DNA from: Streptomyces longisporoflavus
GTDB taxonomy: Bacteria; Actinomycetota; Actinomycetes; Streptomycetales; Streptomycetaceae
Assembly: GCF_014649775.1 (NCBI RefSeq)
Contig: NZ_BMTR01000016.1
Coordinates: 160,535 to 224,534, forward strand
Direction: 5' to 3'
DNA length: 64,000 nucleotides
Numbering within the stretch: position 1 is the first letter of the stretch; each line of letters opens with the position of its first letter. The notes beneath the pieces were generated by a model, which saw only the letters and a program-made list of their open reading frames with translations, was not told the origin of the DNA and did no database searches. Shown piece by piece: positions 25,165-34,268 of the stretch. The position numbers and the translations under genes were made by a program.

Positions 25165-25413
25165 ATGAGCGAGCAAGTGCACAACAGGTTGGCGATGGTG
25201 CGCGCGGAGCGGAAAGTGTCGCGCCAGAGCCTGGCCGAGGCGGTGGGGGTCCACTACCAGACCATCGGCTACATCGAGCGCGGGCAGTACAACCCCAGCC
25301 TCGACCTGGCGCTGAAGATCGCGGGGTTCTTCGGACTGCCGGTGGAGGCGCTGTTCTCCCTCCGGCCGTTCCGCCCGCTCACGGACGAGGTCTACGGGAG
25401 GAGTCAGGGATGA
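25165..25413 (+). CDS. Small XRE-family regulator
   Basis: The 82-aa protein is a single HTH_3 domain (residues 7-62, with SRQSLAEAVGVHYQTIGYIE) of the short Cro/YozG type that is often paired with a membrane protein. No ribosome site precedes the ATG, so a leaderless message is likely. The stop overlaps the next ATG by four bases, so it forms a bicistron with the membrane protein downstream. Confidence 0.9.
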   Translation: MSEQVHNRLAMVRAERKVSRQSLAEAVGVHYQTIGYIERGQYNPSLDLALKIAGFFGLPVEALFSLRPFRPLTDEVYGRSQG

Positions 25414-25949
25414 CGCAGGAAATGACGGGGTACGACCGGCGGATGCTTGCGCTCATGAACCGGAGCGAGGGAGCGTCGATGTACGCCACCGCCACGCGCA
25501 GGCGCGTCGCGGTCTGCGCCCACATCGCGCTGACGGCGGCGAGCGTCACGACCTGGCTGCTCACGGTCGTCGCCGACCAGCGCTGGGCGATGTGGACGAT
25601 GCTCGGGCTCCTCCTGCCGTGGTGCCTGGCCACCGGCGTCATCAACGCCTCCACCCGGGGCCTCTTCGAACTGCGCGAACGCGCCCTCGACGAGCGCCAG
25701 CGCGCGGAGCGGTTCCGCGTCGCGGCACGCGCCCGGCAGATCATGCTGTGGCTGCTCCTCGCCGCCGCGGCCGGTGCGGGCATCGCCGCGCAGCAGGGAT
25801 GGAGCACGCACGGCCTGCTCTTCCCGGCGCTCTTCACCGCGTTCGTCGTGCACTGGCTGATGCCACTGTGGGTGGCGGGTCTCGCGGTCCAGGACGAGCC
25901 CGCGGACCTCGACTTCGACTCCGAGGCCGTTCACGCCGCCGACAAGTAG
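25410..25949 (+). CDS. Three- to four-TM membrane protein paired with XRE regulator
   Basis: The 179-aa product has hydrophobic segments at about 30-52, 57-75, 110-128 and 133-152, with a charged loop (RERALDERQRAERFRVAARA) in the middle and an acidic tail. It is translationally coupled to the small HTH gene. Similar XRE plus membrane protein pairs (the so-called YozG/YoaS-like arrangement) are widespread. Function not known. Confidence 0.8.
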   Translation: MTQEMTGYDRRMLALMNRSEGASMYATATRRRVAVCAHIALTAASVTTWLLTVVADQRWAMWTMLGLLLPWCLATGVINASTRGLFELRERALDERQRAERFRVAARARQIMLWLLLAAAAGAGIAAQQGWSTHGLLFPALFTAFVVHWLMPLWVAGLAVQDEPADLDFDSEAVHAADK

Positions 25950-26043
25950 GGCGCACAAACCCGTCTTCCGCGTACGTTTCGCCCCAAGTGCCTGCACGCG
26001 CAGTGACACAGAGCACTTTCGGTTATGTAATGCGCATGGTTTC

Positions 26044-26059
26044 TCTGCCTTAGGGCAGA
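26044..26059. promoter_or_regulatory. Inverted repeat TCTGCCTTAGGGCAGA before the betaine cluster
   Basis: Six-base arms (TCTGCC / GGCAGA) with a 4-nt centre end 34 bp before the aldehyde dehydrogenase start. It is a plausible operator for the osmolyte operon. No regulator gene of BetI type is adjacent. Confidence 0.4.
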
Positions 26060-26093
26060 TGCTCCCGGCTACCGCGAGTGACAGGCGGGGCGT

Positions 26094-27623
26094 ATGACAG
26101 GAACGGAAGGCAAACGGGACGTGTCCGCACAACAGACCATCCATGTGGGCGGAGAGTGGCGAAATGCCCTCTCCGGCGCCACGCGCGAGATCCTCGACCC
26201 GGCTGATGCCAAGCCGTTCGCACTGATCGCCGAGGGCGGTACCGAGGACACCGACGCGGCCATCGCCGCCGCACGTGAGGCATTCGATCACGGACCGTGG
26301 CCGGCCACGCCCGTCGCCGAACGGGCCGCGCTGCTGCGCCGTGTGGCCGACCTCCTCGTACGCGACCGCGAGAAGATCGGGCTCCTGGAGAGCCGCGACG
26401 CGGGCAAGACCGTCGAGGAGGGCCGCGTCGACGTCGACTGCGTCGCCGACGCCTTCCGGTACTTCGCCGACCTGGTGATCGGCGAGGGCGCGGGCCGTGT
26501 CGTCGACGCGGGCTCCGACGAGATCCACAGCGTCGTCGTGCACGAGCCGGTCGGCGTCTGCACGATGATCACGCCCTGGAACTACCCCCTGCTCCAGGCC
26601 AGCTGGAAGATCGCCCCCGCGCTCGCCGCGGGCAACACCTTCGTCATCAAGCCGAGTGAGGTCACTCCGCTGACGACGGTCGCGCTGATCGAGCTGCTCG
26701 TCGAGGCGGGCCTGCCCGCCGGAGTCGCCAACATCGTGACCGGCCCCGGCCACACCGTCGGCGCCCGCCTCTCCGACCACCCCGACGTCGACCTGGTCTC
26801 CTTCACCGGCGGCCTCGTCTCCGGCACCAAGGTCGCGCAGGCCGCTGCCCTCGGCGTCAAGAAGGTCGCCCTCGAACTCGGCGGCAAGAACCCGAACGTC
26901 GTCTTCGCCGACGCCTGCGCCACCGAAGAGGGCTTCGACACCGCCGTCGACCAGGCGCTGAACGCCGCCTTCATCCACAGCGGGCAGGTCTGCTCCGCCG
27001 GCGGCCGTCTCATCATCGAGGAGTCGGTGCGCGAGCGCTTCGTCGCCGAACTCGCCCGCAGGGCCACGAAGATCAAACTCGGCCGCGGCACCGAGGACGG
27101 CGTCGAGTGCGGCCCGCTCGTCTCGCAGCAGCAGCGCGAGAAGACCGAGGCGTACGTCGCGTCCGCCCTGGAGGAGGGCGCGGTCCTGCGCTGCGGCGGC
27201 AAGCGCCCCGAGCCCAGCGAAGTGCGCCCCGCGACCGGCTACTTCTACGAGCCGACCGTGCTCGACCAGTGCCACCGCGAGATGCGCGTCGTGCGCGAGG
27301 AGGTCTTCGGCCCGGTCCTGACCGTCGAGACCTTCCGCACCGAGGACGAGGCCGTGGCGCTCGCCAACGACACCGAGTACGGCCTCGCGGGCGCCGTCTG
27401 GACCAACGACGCGGGCCTCGGCCGCCGCATGGCGCGGCGCCTGCGCCACGGCACGGTCTGGATCAACGACTTCCACCCCTACCTGCCGCAGGCGGAGTGG
27501 GGCGGCTTCGGCAAGAGCGGCGTCGGGCGCGAGCTCGGACCCGCAGGGCTCGCCGAGTACCGCGAGTCCAAGCACATCTACCAGAACCTCGCACCGCGGC
27601 CGGTCCGCTGGTTCGCGGGCTGA
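26094..27623 (+). CDS. Betaine-aldehyde dehydrogenase-type aldehyde dehydrogenase
   Basis: The NAD(P)-dependent enzyme would oxidise betaine aldehyde to glycine betaine; substrate is inferred from neighbours. The 509-aa chain has TPWNYPLLQASWKIAPALAA with the oxyanion Asn near 162, the NAD fold FTGGLVSGTK, the general-base motif LELGGKNPN and the nucleophile in HSGQVCSAGGR (Cys near 302). GTG 26121 (VSAQQTIHVGG) is an alternative start. It heads a cluster with a GMC oxidoreductase and a betaine ABC importer. Confidence 0.88.
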   Translation: MTGTEGKRDVSAQQTIHVGGEWRNALSGATREILDPADAKPFALIAEGGTEDTDAAIAAAREAFDHGPWPATPVAERAALLRRVADLLVRDREKIGLLESRDAGKTVEEGRVDVDCVADAFRYFADLVIGEGAGRVVDAGSDEIHSVVVHEPVGVCTMITPWNYPLLQASWKIAPALAAGNTFVIKPSEVTPLTTVALIELLVEAGLPAGVANIVTGPGHTVGARLSDHPDVDLVSFTGGLVSGTKVAQAAALGVKKVALELGGKNPNVVFADACATEEGFDTAVDQALNAAFIHSGQVCSAGGRLIIEESVRERFVAELARRATKIKLGRGTEDGVECGPLVSQQQREKTEAYVASALEEGAVLRCGGKRPEPSEVRPATGYFYEPTVLDQCHREMRVVREEVFGPVLTVETFRTEDEAVALANDTEYGLAGAVWTNDAGLGRRMARRLRHGTVWINDFHPYLPQAEWGGFGKSGVGRELGPAGLAEYRESKHIYQNLAPRPVRWFAG

Positions 27624-27639
27624 GGCCCGACTTCACGAT

Positions 27640-27676
27640 GCGTGCGCGGGGGCGGCAGTCCCGCCCCCGCGCACGC
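27640..27676 (+). terminator. 16-bp hairpin between the aldehyde dehydrogenase and GMC genes
   Basis: A perfect stem (15 bp at 27641-27655 / 27661-27675, extended by one G-C pair) with loop CAGTC begins 17 bp after the stop codon. It may be a partial terminator or an mRNA-stabilising stem separating betaine-aldehyde dehydrogenase from the downstream operon. Confidence 0.7.
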
Positions 27677-27761
27677 GTGTATGTCCGTACGTCCGAGCAC
27701 CCCCCGCTCTATACGCGCAAGCACCTTGGCACCACACCTCGCAGGAAGAGGAGCAGCACGC

Positions 27762-29300
27762 ATGGCTGAGACCACCGAGTACGACTACGTCATCGTCGGC
27801 GGCGGTACCGCAGGGTCGGTGATCGCGTCCCGCCTCACCGAGGACCCCGGCGTCACCGTCGCCGTCATCGAGGGCGGCCCCAGCGACATCGACCGCGAGG
27901 ACGTCCTCACGCTGCGCCGCTGGCTCGGCCTCCTCGGCGGCGATCTCGACTACGGGTACACGACCACCGAGCAGCCGCGCGGCAACTCGCACATCCTGCA
28001 CAGCCGCGCCAAGGTCCTCGGCGGCTGCTCGTCGCACAACACCCTGATCTCCTTCAAGCCGCTGCCCTCCGACTGGGACGAGTGGGAAGAAGCGGGCGCC
28101 ACCGGCTGGGGCGCCAAGGCGATGGACCCCTTCTTCGGCAAGCTGCGCAACAACATCGTGCGCGTCGCCAAGAAGGACCAGAACCAGATCGCCACGGACT
28201 GGGTCGAGGCGACGAAGACCGCCCTCGGCGTCCCCGAGGTCATCGGCTTCAACGACAAGCCCTTCGACGAGGGCGTCGGCTTCTTCGACCTCTCCTACCA
28301 CCCGGAGAACAACAAGCGTTCCTCCGCCTCCGTCGCCTACCTCCACCCCCACATGGAGGCCGGCGACCGCCCGAACCTCCACCTGTTCCTGGAGACCTGG
28401 GCCACCAAGCTGGAGCTTGAGGGCACGACCGCGCGCGGTGTCCACATCCGTACGAAGGACGGCGCGGAGCAACTGCTCACCGCCCGCCGCGAGGTGCTCG
28501 TCTGCGCGGGCGCCGTCGACACCCCGCGCCTGCTGATGCACTCGGGCATCGGTCCCGCCAAGGACCTTCGGGCCCTCGGCATCCCCGTGGTGCACGATCT
28601 GCCGGGCGTCGGCGAGAACCTCCTCGACCACCCCGAGTCGGTCATCGTCTGGGAGACCAACGGGCCGCTGCCCGACAACTCCGCGATGGACTCCGACGCG
28701 GGCCTCTTCGTGAAGCGGGACCCGGACCACAAGGGCCCTGACCTGATGTTCCACTTCTACCAGATCCCCTTCACGGACAACCCGGAGCGCCTGGGCTACG
28801 AACGCCCGGAGCACGGCGTGTCGATGACGCCGAACATCCCCAAGTCCCGTGCGCGCGGCCGCGTCTATCTGACGTCGGCCGACCCGGAAGTCAAGCCCGC
28901 TCTCGACTTCAAGTACTTCGAGGACGATGGTGACTACGACGGGCAGACGCTCGTCGACGGCATCAAGCTGGCCCGTAAGGTCGCGCAGGCCGAGCCCTTC
29001 GCCAAGTGGCTCAAGCGTGAGGTCTTCCCCGGCCCCGACGTCACCGACGACGCCGAGATCAGCGAGCTGGTGCGCAAGGCCGCCCACACCGTGTACCACC
29101 CGGCCGGAACCTGCCGAATGGGCGCTTCCACTGATGAACTTGCCGTAGTCGACCCGGAGCTGAGGATTCGGGGACTCGACGGAATCCGAATCGCGGACGC
29201 ATCCGTCTTCCCGACGATGCCTGCCGTGAACCCGATGATCGGAGTACTCATGGTCGGGGAAAAGTGCGCGGAACTGCTGACCGGGAGTGATGTCCGATGA
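27762..29300 (+). CDS. GMC-family oxidoreductase, choline-dehydrogenase-like
   Basis: A 512-aa FAD enzyme that probably oxidises choline to betaine aldehyde. The dinucleotide-binding motif YVIVGGGTAGSVIASRL lies at 8-25, the GMC signature around KVLGGCSSHN (about 83-92), and the C-terminal catalytic region has YHPAGTCRMG and MPAVNPMIGVLMVGEK. AGGAAGAGGAG precedes the ATG. The stop overlaps the ABC ATPase start by four bases. Other GMC alcohol oxidases share these motifs, so choline as substrate rests on context. Confidence 0.85.
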   Translation: MAETTEYDYVIVGGGTAGSVIASRLTEDPGVTVAVIEGGPSDIDREDVLTLRRWLGLLGGDLDYGYTTTEQPRGNSHILHSRAKVLGGCSSHNTLISFKPLPSDWDEWEEAGATGWGAKAMDPFFGKLRNNIVRVAKKDQNQIATDWVEATKTALGVPEVIGFNDKPFDEGVGFFDLSYHPENNKRSSASVAYLHPHMEAGDRPNLHLFLETWATKLELEGTTARGVHIRTKDGAEQLLTARREVLVCAGAVDTPRLLMHSGIGPAKDLRALGIPVVHDLPGVGENLLDHPESVIVWETNGPLPDNSAMDSDAGLFVKRDPDHKGPDLMFHFYQIPFTDNPERLGYERPEHGVSMTPNIPKSRARGRVYLTSADPEVKPALDFKYFEDDGDYDGQTLVDGIKLARKVAQAEPFAKWLKREVFPGPDVTDDAEISELVRKAAHTVYHPAGTCRMGASTDELAVVDPELRIRGLDGIRIADASVFPTMPAVNPMIGVLMVGEKCAELLTGSDVR

Positions 29301-30391
29301 CCACCACCACTGACAAGACGCCCGCCGCGGAGCCGGCGGCCCCCGTCTTCGCCGTACGTGACCTGTGGAAGGTCTTCGGCCCCAAGGCGCAGCGCATCCC
29401 CGGCAACGAGGAGTACGCGGGACTCTCCACGGCCGAGCTGCGCGAGCGCACCGGTTGCACGGCGGCCGTGCGGGACGTCAGCTTCGACGTGCAACGCGGC
29501 GAGGTCTTCGTCGTCATGGGCCTCTCCGGCTCCGGCAAGTCCACGCTGGTGCGGACCCTGACCCGGCTCATAGAGCCGACCAGCGGATCCATAACCATGG
29601 ACGGCCAGGACGTGCTCGGCATGGACAAGAACCAGCTGCGCGACCTGCGCCGGCACAAGGCCGCCATGGTCTTCCAGAACTTCGGCCTCCTTCCGCACCG
29701 TTCGGTCCTGGACAACGTCGGCTACGGCCTGGAGATCCAGGGTGTCTCCAAGGCGGAGCGCCGGGCCAAGGCCATGGAGGTCGTCGCCAAGGTCGGCCTC
29801 GAAGGCCTTGAGGAGCGCCGCCCCACCCAGCTCTCCGGCGGCCAGCAGCAGCGCGTCGGCCTGGCCCGCGCCCTCGCCGTCGACCCCGAAGTACTGCTCT
29901 TCGACGAGCCGTTCAGCGCGCTCGACCCGCTGATCAGGCGGGACATGCAGGAAGAGGTCATCCGCCTGCACCGTGAGGAGGGCCGCACGATGGTCTTCAT
30001 CACCCACGACCTGAGCGAGGCCCTGCGCCTGGGCGACCGCATCATGCTGATGCGGGACGGCGCCATCGTGCAGCTCGGCACCCCCGAGGAGATCGTCGCC
30101 AACCCCGCCGACGACTACGTCCGCGACTTCGTCCAGGACGTCTCGCGCGAGCAGGTCATCTCCGTACGGCGTGCCATGCGTCCCGCCCTGGGCGACGAGG
30201 CCGAGTCCGGTGCCGCGATCGGCCCCGACACGCTGGTCGTCGACGCGATCGAGGCCGTCGCGCGCAGCGGCGAGCACTGCCGCGTCGTGGACAACGGCCG
30301 CACCCTCGGCGTCGTCGACCACGAGCAGCTCCTCGCGGTGGTCGCGGGTCTCGACACGGATCCGCGGGACAAGGCGGTGGCTGCCGTATGA
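29297..30391 (+). CDS. proV: Glycine betaine/proline ABC transporter ATP-binding protein
   Basis: The 364-aa ATPase has Walker A GLSGSGKSTL, signature LSGGQQQRVGLARAL and Walker B LLFDEPFSALDPL. The insert before Walker A (ELRERTGCTAAVRDVSF) is typical of the ProV/OpuAA group. Residues 300-360 form a partial CBS-like domain (DTLVVDAIEAVARSGEHCRV), the ionic-strength sensing module in this family. Overlaps of four bases on both sides couple it to the enzyme gene and to the permease gene. Confidence 0.93.
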   Translation: MTTTTDKTPAAEPAAPVFAVRDLWKVFGPKAQRIPGNEEYAGLSTAELRERTGCTAAVRDVSFDVQRGEVFVVMGLSGSGKSTLVRTLTRLIEPTSGSITMDGQDVLGMDKNQLRDLRRHKAAMVFQNFGLLPHRSVLDNVGYGLEIQGVSKAERRAKAMEVVAKVGLEGLEERRPTQLSGGQQQRVGLARALAVDPEVLLFDEPFSALDPLIRRDMQEEVIRLHREEGRTMVFITHDLSEALRLGDRIMLMRDGAIVQLGTPEEIVANPADDYVRDFVQDVSREQVISVRRAMRPALGDEAESGAAIGPDTLVVDAIEAVARSGEHCRVVDNGRTLGVVDHEQLLAVVAGLDTDPRDKAVAAV

Positions 30392-32409
30392 GTGCCGCCC
30401 CCGCCTCCGTACTGGAGAAGAAGGACGGCGTGTCCCCGCCGGGCCCGCCTTCCTCCGACGCCCCCGGACCGCTGGCCGCGCTCCTGCGCAACCCCAAGGC
30501 GATGGCGCTGGTCGCCGCCCTCCTGGTCGCGGTCGTCTCGGCGCTCGTCACCGCGAACGGCGCCTGGCCCGCCGACCTGACCTTCGACGTGCGCTCGCCG
30601 CTCGACGACATCAACACCTGGATGGCGCAGAACCGCGACACCCACCCGGTCTTCCTGTACTTCCTGCTGCACATCAGCAACACCTCGGAGTCCGCGGTAG
30701 ACGGTGTGCTCGGCGCTCTGGAGGGCCTCGGCTTCATCGGTGTGACCGTCGCCGCCGTGCTCGTCTCCTGGTACGCGGGCGGGGCGAACCTGCGCCGCCG
30801 CGCGCTGGCCCTCGCGGGCATCGCCTTCGGCACCTTCGCGGTGATCGGCGTGCTCGACGTGTGGGAAGAGGCGATGGAGACCCTCGCCCTGATGGTCGTC
30901 TGCGTGGCCGTCGCGGGTCTCGTCGGCGTCCTGCTCGGTCTCGCCGCCGGGCTCTCGGACCGGGCCGAGCGCATCCTGCGGCCGGTCTTCGACACCATGC
31001 AGGTGCTTCCGGCCTTCTCGTATCTGCTGCCCTTCGTCCTGATGTTCGACGTCGGCACCCCGGCCGTCTTCATGGCGACCGTCATCTACGCCGCTCCGCC
31101 GATGGCCCGGCTCACCTCGCTCGGCCTGCGCGGCGCCGACGCGGCGGCTCTTGAGGCCTCCCGGTCGCTCGGCGCCAGCGCCTGGCAGCGGCTGTGGACG
31201 GCGCGGCTTCCGCTCGCCCGCAAGCCGATGCTGCTCGGCCTCAACCAGACGATCATGATGTGTCTCTCGATGGTCGTCCTCGCCACGGTGGTCGGCGCGG
31301 GCGGTCTGGGTGATCCGATCTTCACGGCGATCTCCACCCTCGACGTGGGCCTCGCGGCGCCCGCCGGTATCGCGATCGTGCTCATCGCCGTCTGGCTGGA
31401 CCGTACGACCGCCGGGTTCGGCGAACGCGTCGACGACGCGGCACCCGCGCGCAGCGCCTTCGCGACCCGCGTCGTGTGGGCCGCCATGGCCGCGGTGATC
31501 GCGGGCGCCGCCGTACTCGGCCAGGCGCTCGGCCGCACCGAGTGGCCGGAGAACTGGGTCATCGACATCTCCCAGCCGATCAACGAGGTCGTCGGCTGGA
31601 TCGAGCGCGAGCTCGGCTCCGGCATCCCGGTCATCGGCGGCACGCTCACCTGGGCGAACGGCTTCATCGACTACGGCATCAACCCGCTGTTCGACGCCCT
31701 GCTCGCCACCCCGTGGTGGGCGGTGCTCCTGGTGGCCGGCGTCCTCGGCTATCTCGCGGGCCGCTGGCGTGCGGCGATCACCGTCGTGCTCGCGCTCGCC
31801 GCGATCGGCGCGATGGGGCTGTGGAGCCGCTCGATGGACACGCTCTCGCAGGTCATCGCCGCCCTGGTGGTCACGCTGATCCTGGGCTTCGCCATCGGCG
31901 TGCTCGCGGCCCGCGTGGCCTGGGTGGAGCGCGGCATCCGGCCGGTGCTCGACACCATGCAGACCCTGCCGGCGTTCATCTACCTCATCCCGATGATCGC
32001 GCTGTTCGGCTCCAACCCCGCGGCCGCGGCGGTGGCCTCGGTCATCTACGCGCTGCCCGCCGTCATCCGCATCACCGCCCAGGGCATCCGCCAGATCGAC
32101 CCCTCCGCCCTGGAGGCGGCCCGTTCGCTGGGCGCCTCCACCGGCCAGCAGCTCCGGCAGGTCCAGCTGCCGCTGGCCAGGCCCGCGCTGCTCGTCGCCC
32201 TCAACCAGGGCGTCGTCCTCGTCCTGTCCATGGTCGTCATCGGCGGCATGATCGGCGGCGGCGCGCTCGGCGTGGACGTGGTCAGGGGCCTCACCAAGGG
32301 CGACCTCGGTCTCGGCCTGACGGCCGGTATCGCGATCGTCTGCCTCGGCCTGCTGCTCGACCGCATCTCCCAGCCCGGCGCCGACGTCAAGGAACGCGCA
32401 CTGCGCTGA
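30388..32409 (+). CDS. proW: Betaine ABC permease with two fused ProW-type domains
   Basis: At 673 aa the protein is about twice the usual permease length. Each half has its own set of TM helices and its own EAA loop: EASRSLGASAWQRLWTARLP (about 252-271) and EAARSLGASTGQQLRQVQLP (about 576-595). Each also has a copy of DTMQ-L-PAF-YL(L/I)P. A linker with two more hydrophobic segments lies between them. A single gene could therefore supply both permease subunits of the importer. Confidence 0.92.
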   Translation: MSAAPASVLEKKDGVSPPGPPSSDAPGPLAALLRNPKAMALVAALLVAVVSALVTANGAWPADLTFDVRSPLDDINTWMAQNRDTHPVFLYFLLHISNTSESAVDGVLGALEGLGFIGVTVAAVLVSWYAGGANLRRRALALAGIAFGTFAVIGVLDVWEEAMETLALMVVCVAVAGLVGVLLGLAAGLSDRAERILRPVFDTMQVLPAFSYLLPFVLMFDVGTPAVFMATVIYAAPPMARLTSLGLRGADAAALEASRSLGASAWQRLWTARLPLARKPMLLGLNQTIMMCLSMVVLATVVGAGGLGDPIFTAISTLDVGLAAPAGIAIVLIAVWLDRTTAGFGERVDDAAPARSAFATRVVWAAMAAVIAGAAVLGQALGRTEWPENWVIDISQPINEVVGWIERELGSGIPVIGGTLTWANGFIDYGINPLFDALLATPWWAVLLVAGVLGYLAGRWRAAITVVLALAAIGAMGLWSRSMDTLSQVIAALVVTLILGFAIGVLAARVAWVERGIRPVLDTMQTLPAFIYLIPMIALFGSNPAAAAVASVIYALPAVIRITAQGIRQIDPSALEAARSLGASTGQQLRQVQLPLARPALLVALNQGVVLVLSMVVIGGMIGGGALGVDVVRGLTKGDLGLGLTAGIAIVCLGLLLDRISQPGADVKERALR

Positions 32410-32473
32410 CGTACGTCCGCCCCGCGGAATTTCGCTCTCCAGCTGCTCTCCTGCTACCTAAGGGAACAATCTC

Positions 32474-33436
32474 GTGAACCACAACAAGCGGATACGCACA
32501 GCCGTCATCGCCGGTCTCGGCGCCGCGTCCATGGTGGCGCTCAGCGCCTGCAGTGCCGCCGACACGAAGTCCTCCGGCAGCGCCGACGAGGTCACCATCA
32601 CGGTCCCCTCGTGGGTCGGCGCACGCGCCAACGCCGAGGTCGCCAAGAAGCTCCTCGAGGACGAGGTCGGCGTCAAGAAGGTCGAACTCCAGCAGCTCGA
32701 CGAGCCGATCGCCTGGGACGCCCTGAACAACGGCAAGGCCGACGCGATCCTGGAGGACTGGGACGGCCAGCCCAAGAAGCAGAAGCTCTACATCGACGAC
32801 AAGAAGACGGTCGTCAAGGGCGGCGACCTGGGCGTCACCGGGCACATCGGCTGGTACGTGCCGAAGTACTACGCGGACAAGCACCCGGAGATCCTGGACT
32901 ACAAGAACCTCAACAAGTTCGCCAAGGACTTCAAGAGCAACCGCAGCGGCGACAAGGGCGAGTTCATCGGCGCGGCGCCCTCGTACACCACGTACGACGA
33001 GTTCCTGATCAAGAACCACAAGCTGAACTTCAAGATCAAGGACACCGGCAACGAGGCCGCGCAGATCAAGGAGATCCAGCGCAAGTACGCCGCCAAGGAG
33101 CCGTTCATCAGCTACTGGTGGGAGCCCCTGTGGGCCAACGCCGACATGGACATGGTCGAGGTGAAGCTGCCGCCGTTCGAGGAGGGCTGCAACGAGCCCG
33201 AGACGAAGACCAAGTGCGGCTACGCCAACACCCCGCTGCAGAAGTACTTCAACGCCGACTTCGCCAAGGACGGCGGCGACGCCGCGGAGTTCCTGAAGAA
33301 CTTCAAGTGGACGACCGAGGAGCAGAACGAGGTCGCCATGTCGATCGCCAAGGACAAGATGTCCGGCGAGGCAGCGGCCGAGAAGTGGATCAAGGACAAC
33401 AAGGCGACGTGGGAGAAGTGGATCCCGAAGAAGTGA
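32474..33436 (+). CDS. proX: Glycine betaine-binding lipoprotein (OpuAC/ProX)
   Basis: The 320-aa protein begins with a lipoprotein signal (hydrophobic GLGAASMVALSAC, lipobox LSAC, Cys near 26). The mature part is an OpuAC-type binding protein, with SWVGARANAEVAKKLLEDE and the aromatic-rich ISYWWEPLWANADMDM that would form the cation-pi betaine pocket. AAGGGAAC precedes the GTG start. A 64-bp gap separates it from the permease and a 20-bp stem follows. Confidence 0.92.
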   Translation: MNHNKRIRTAVIAGLGAASMVALSACSAADTKSSGSADEVTITVPSWVGARANAEVAKKLLEDEVGVKKVELQQLDEPIAWDALNNGKADAILEDWDGQPKKQKLYIDDKKTVVKGGDLGVTGHIGWYVPKYYADKHPEILDYKNLNKFAKDFKSNRSGDKGEFIGAAPSYTTYDEFLIKNHKLNFKIKDTGNEAAQIKEIQRKYAAKEPFISYWWEPLWANADMDMVEVKLPPFEEGCNEPETKTKCGYANTPLQKYFNADFAKDGGDAAEFLKNFKWTTEEQNEVAMSIAKDKMSGEAAAEKWIKDNKATWEKWIPKK

Positions 33437-33465
33437 TGTTGTCGCCGAGCGCGGCGGTGTGACGA

Positions 33466-33513
33466 TGACGGTGCCGGGGGTGTCCTTCGCGATGGACACC
33501 CCCGGCACCGTCA
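33466..33513. terminator. Strong terminator after the betaine importer
   Basis: A 20-bp perfect stem (33466-33485 with 33494-33513) and 8-nt loop TTCGCGAT. It lies between convergent genes and may serve both strands. Confidence 0.9.
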
Positions 33514-33554
33514 CGTCCGCTTCCGTGCGCTTCCCGCGGTTCCTCTGCTTCCCG

Positions 33555-34268
33555 CTACTTCAGGCTCCCGGCGATCTCCCGCAGCGCCTGCGTCGCGCGG
33601 AGCAGCAGGCCGGGACCGAACGTGATGCGCGTGGCGCCCCGTTCGCCCAGCTCCCGCAGGGACGGCCCGTCGGGCTTCGCCGCCACGTTGACGGGGCCCT
33701 CGATGCCCGCCCGCAGCCGCGGCAGCACCCCGGGCGGCGCGAGGATCGGATAGACGCAGTCCGCGCCCGCCTCGACGTACAGCCGTGCCCGCTCGATCGC
33801 CTGCTCCGGATCACCGTCGCCGTGTACGAAGGTGTCCACCCGGGCGTTCACGAACAACCGGTCGCCCGCCACGGAACGTACCTCCGCGAGCCACTCCGCC
33901 TGCTCGCGCGGATCCTTCAAGGCCCCGCCCGAGGAGTCTTCCAGGTTGCAGCCGACCGCGCCCGTCTCCAGGAGCCGCTCCACCAGTTCCTCCGGCGGCA
34001 GGCCGTAGCCGTCCTCGACGTCCGCGGACACCGGCACGGACACGGACCGCGCCACTCGGCGTACGGCGGCGAACATCTCGTCCGGCGGCACCGCACCGTC
34101 CGCGTACCCGAGCGACGCCGCGACCCCCGCGCTCGGCGTCGCCAGGGCCGGGAACCCGGCGTCCGCGAAGACCCGCGCGCTGACCGCGTCCCACGGCCCC
34201 GGCAGGACCAGCGGATCACCCGGCGCCCGCCCGTGGTGCAGCGAGCGGAAGTCGTCCACGAGGCTCAC
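33555..34268 (-). CDS. Isocitrate lyase/PEP mutase-superfamily protein
   Basis: The 237-aa TIM-barrel protein starts with GTG overlapping the previous stop (GTGA). It shows the superfamily pattern VLPGPWDAVSARVFADAGF, a metal-binding ADVEDGYG near 82 and the loop GCNLEDS. The lyase KKCGH-type loop is absent, as in the many small uncharacterised PEP-mutase-like proteins (carboxyphosphonoenolpyruvate mutase or oxaloacetase relatives). Third gene of a leftward operon with two AhpD-like proteins. Confidence 0.85.
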   Translation of the reverse strand: MSLVDDFRSLHHGRAPGDPLVLPGPWDAVSARVFADAGFPALATPSAGVAASLGYADGAVPPDEMFAAVRRVARSVSVPVSADVEDGYGLPPEELVERLLETGAVGCNLEDSSGGALKDPREQAEWLAEVRSVAGDRLFVNARVDTFVHGDGDPEQAIERARLYVEAGADCVYPILAPPGVLPRLRAGIEGPVNVAAKPDGPSLRELGERGATRITFGPGLLLRATQALREIAGSLK

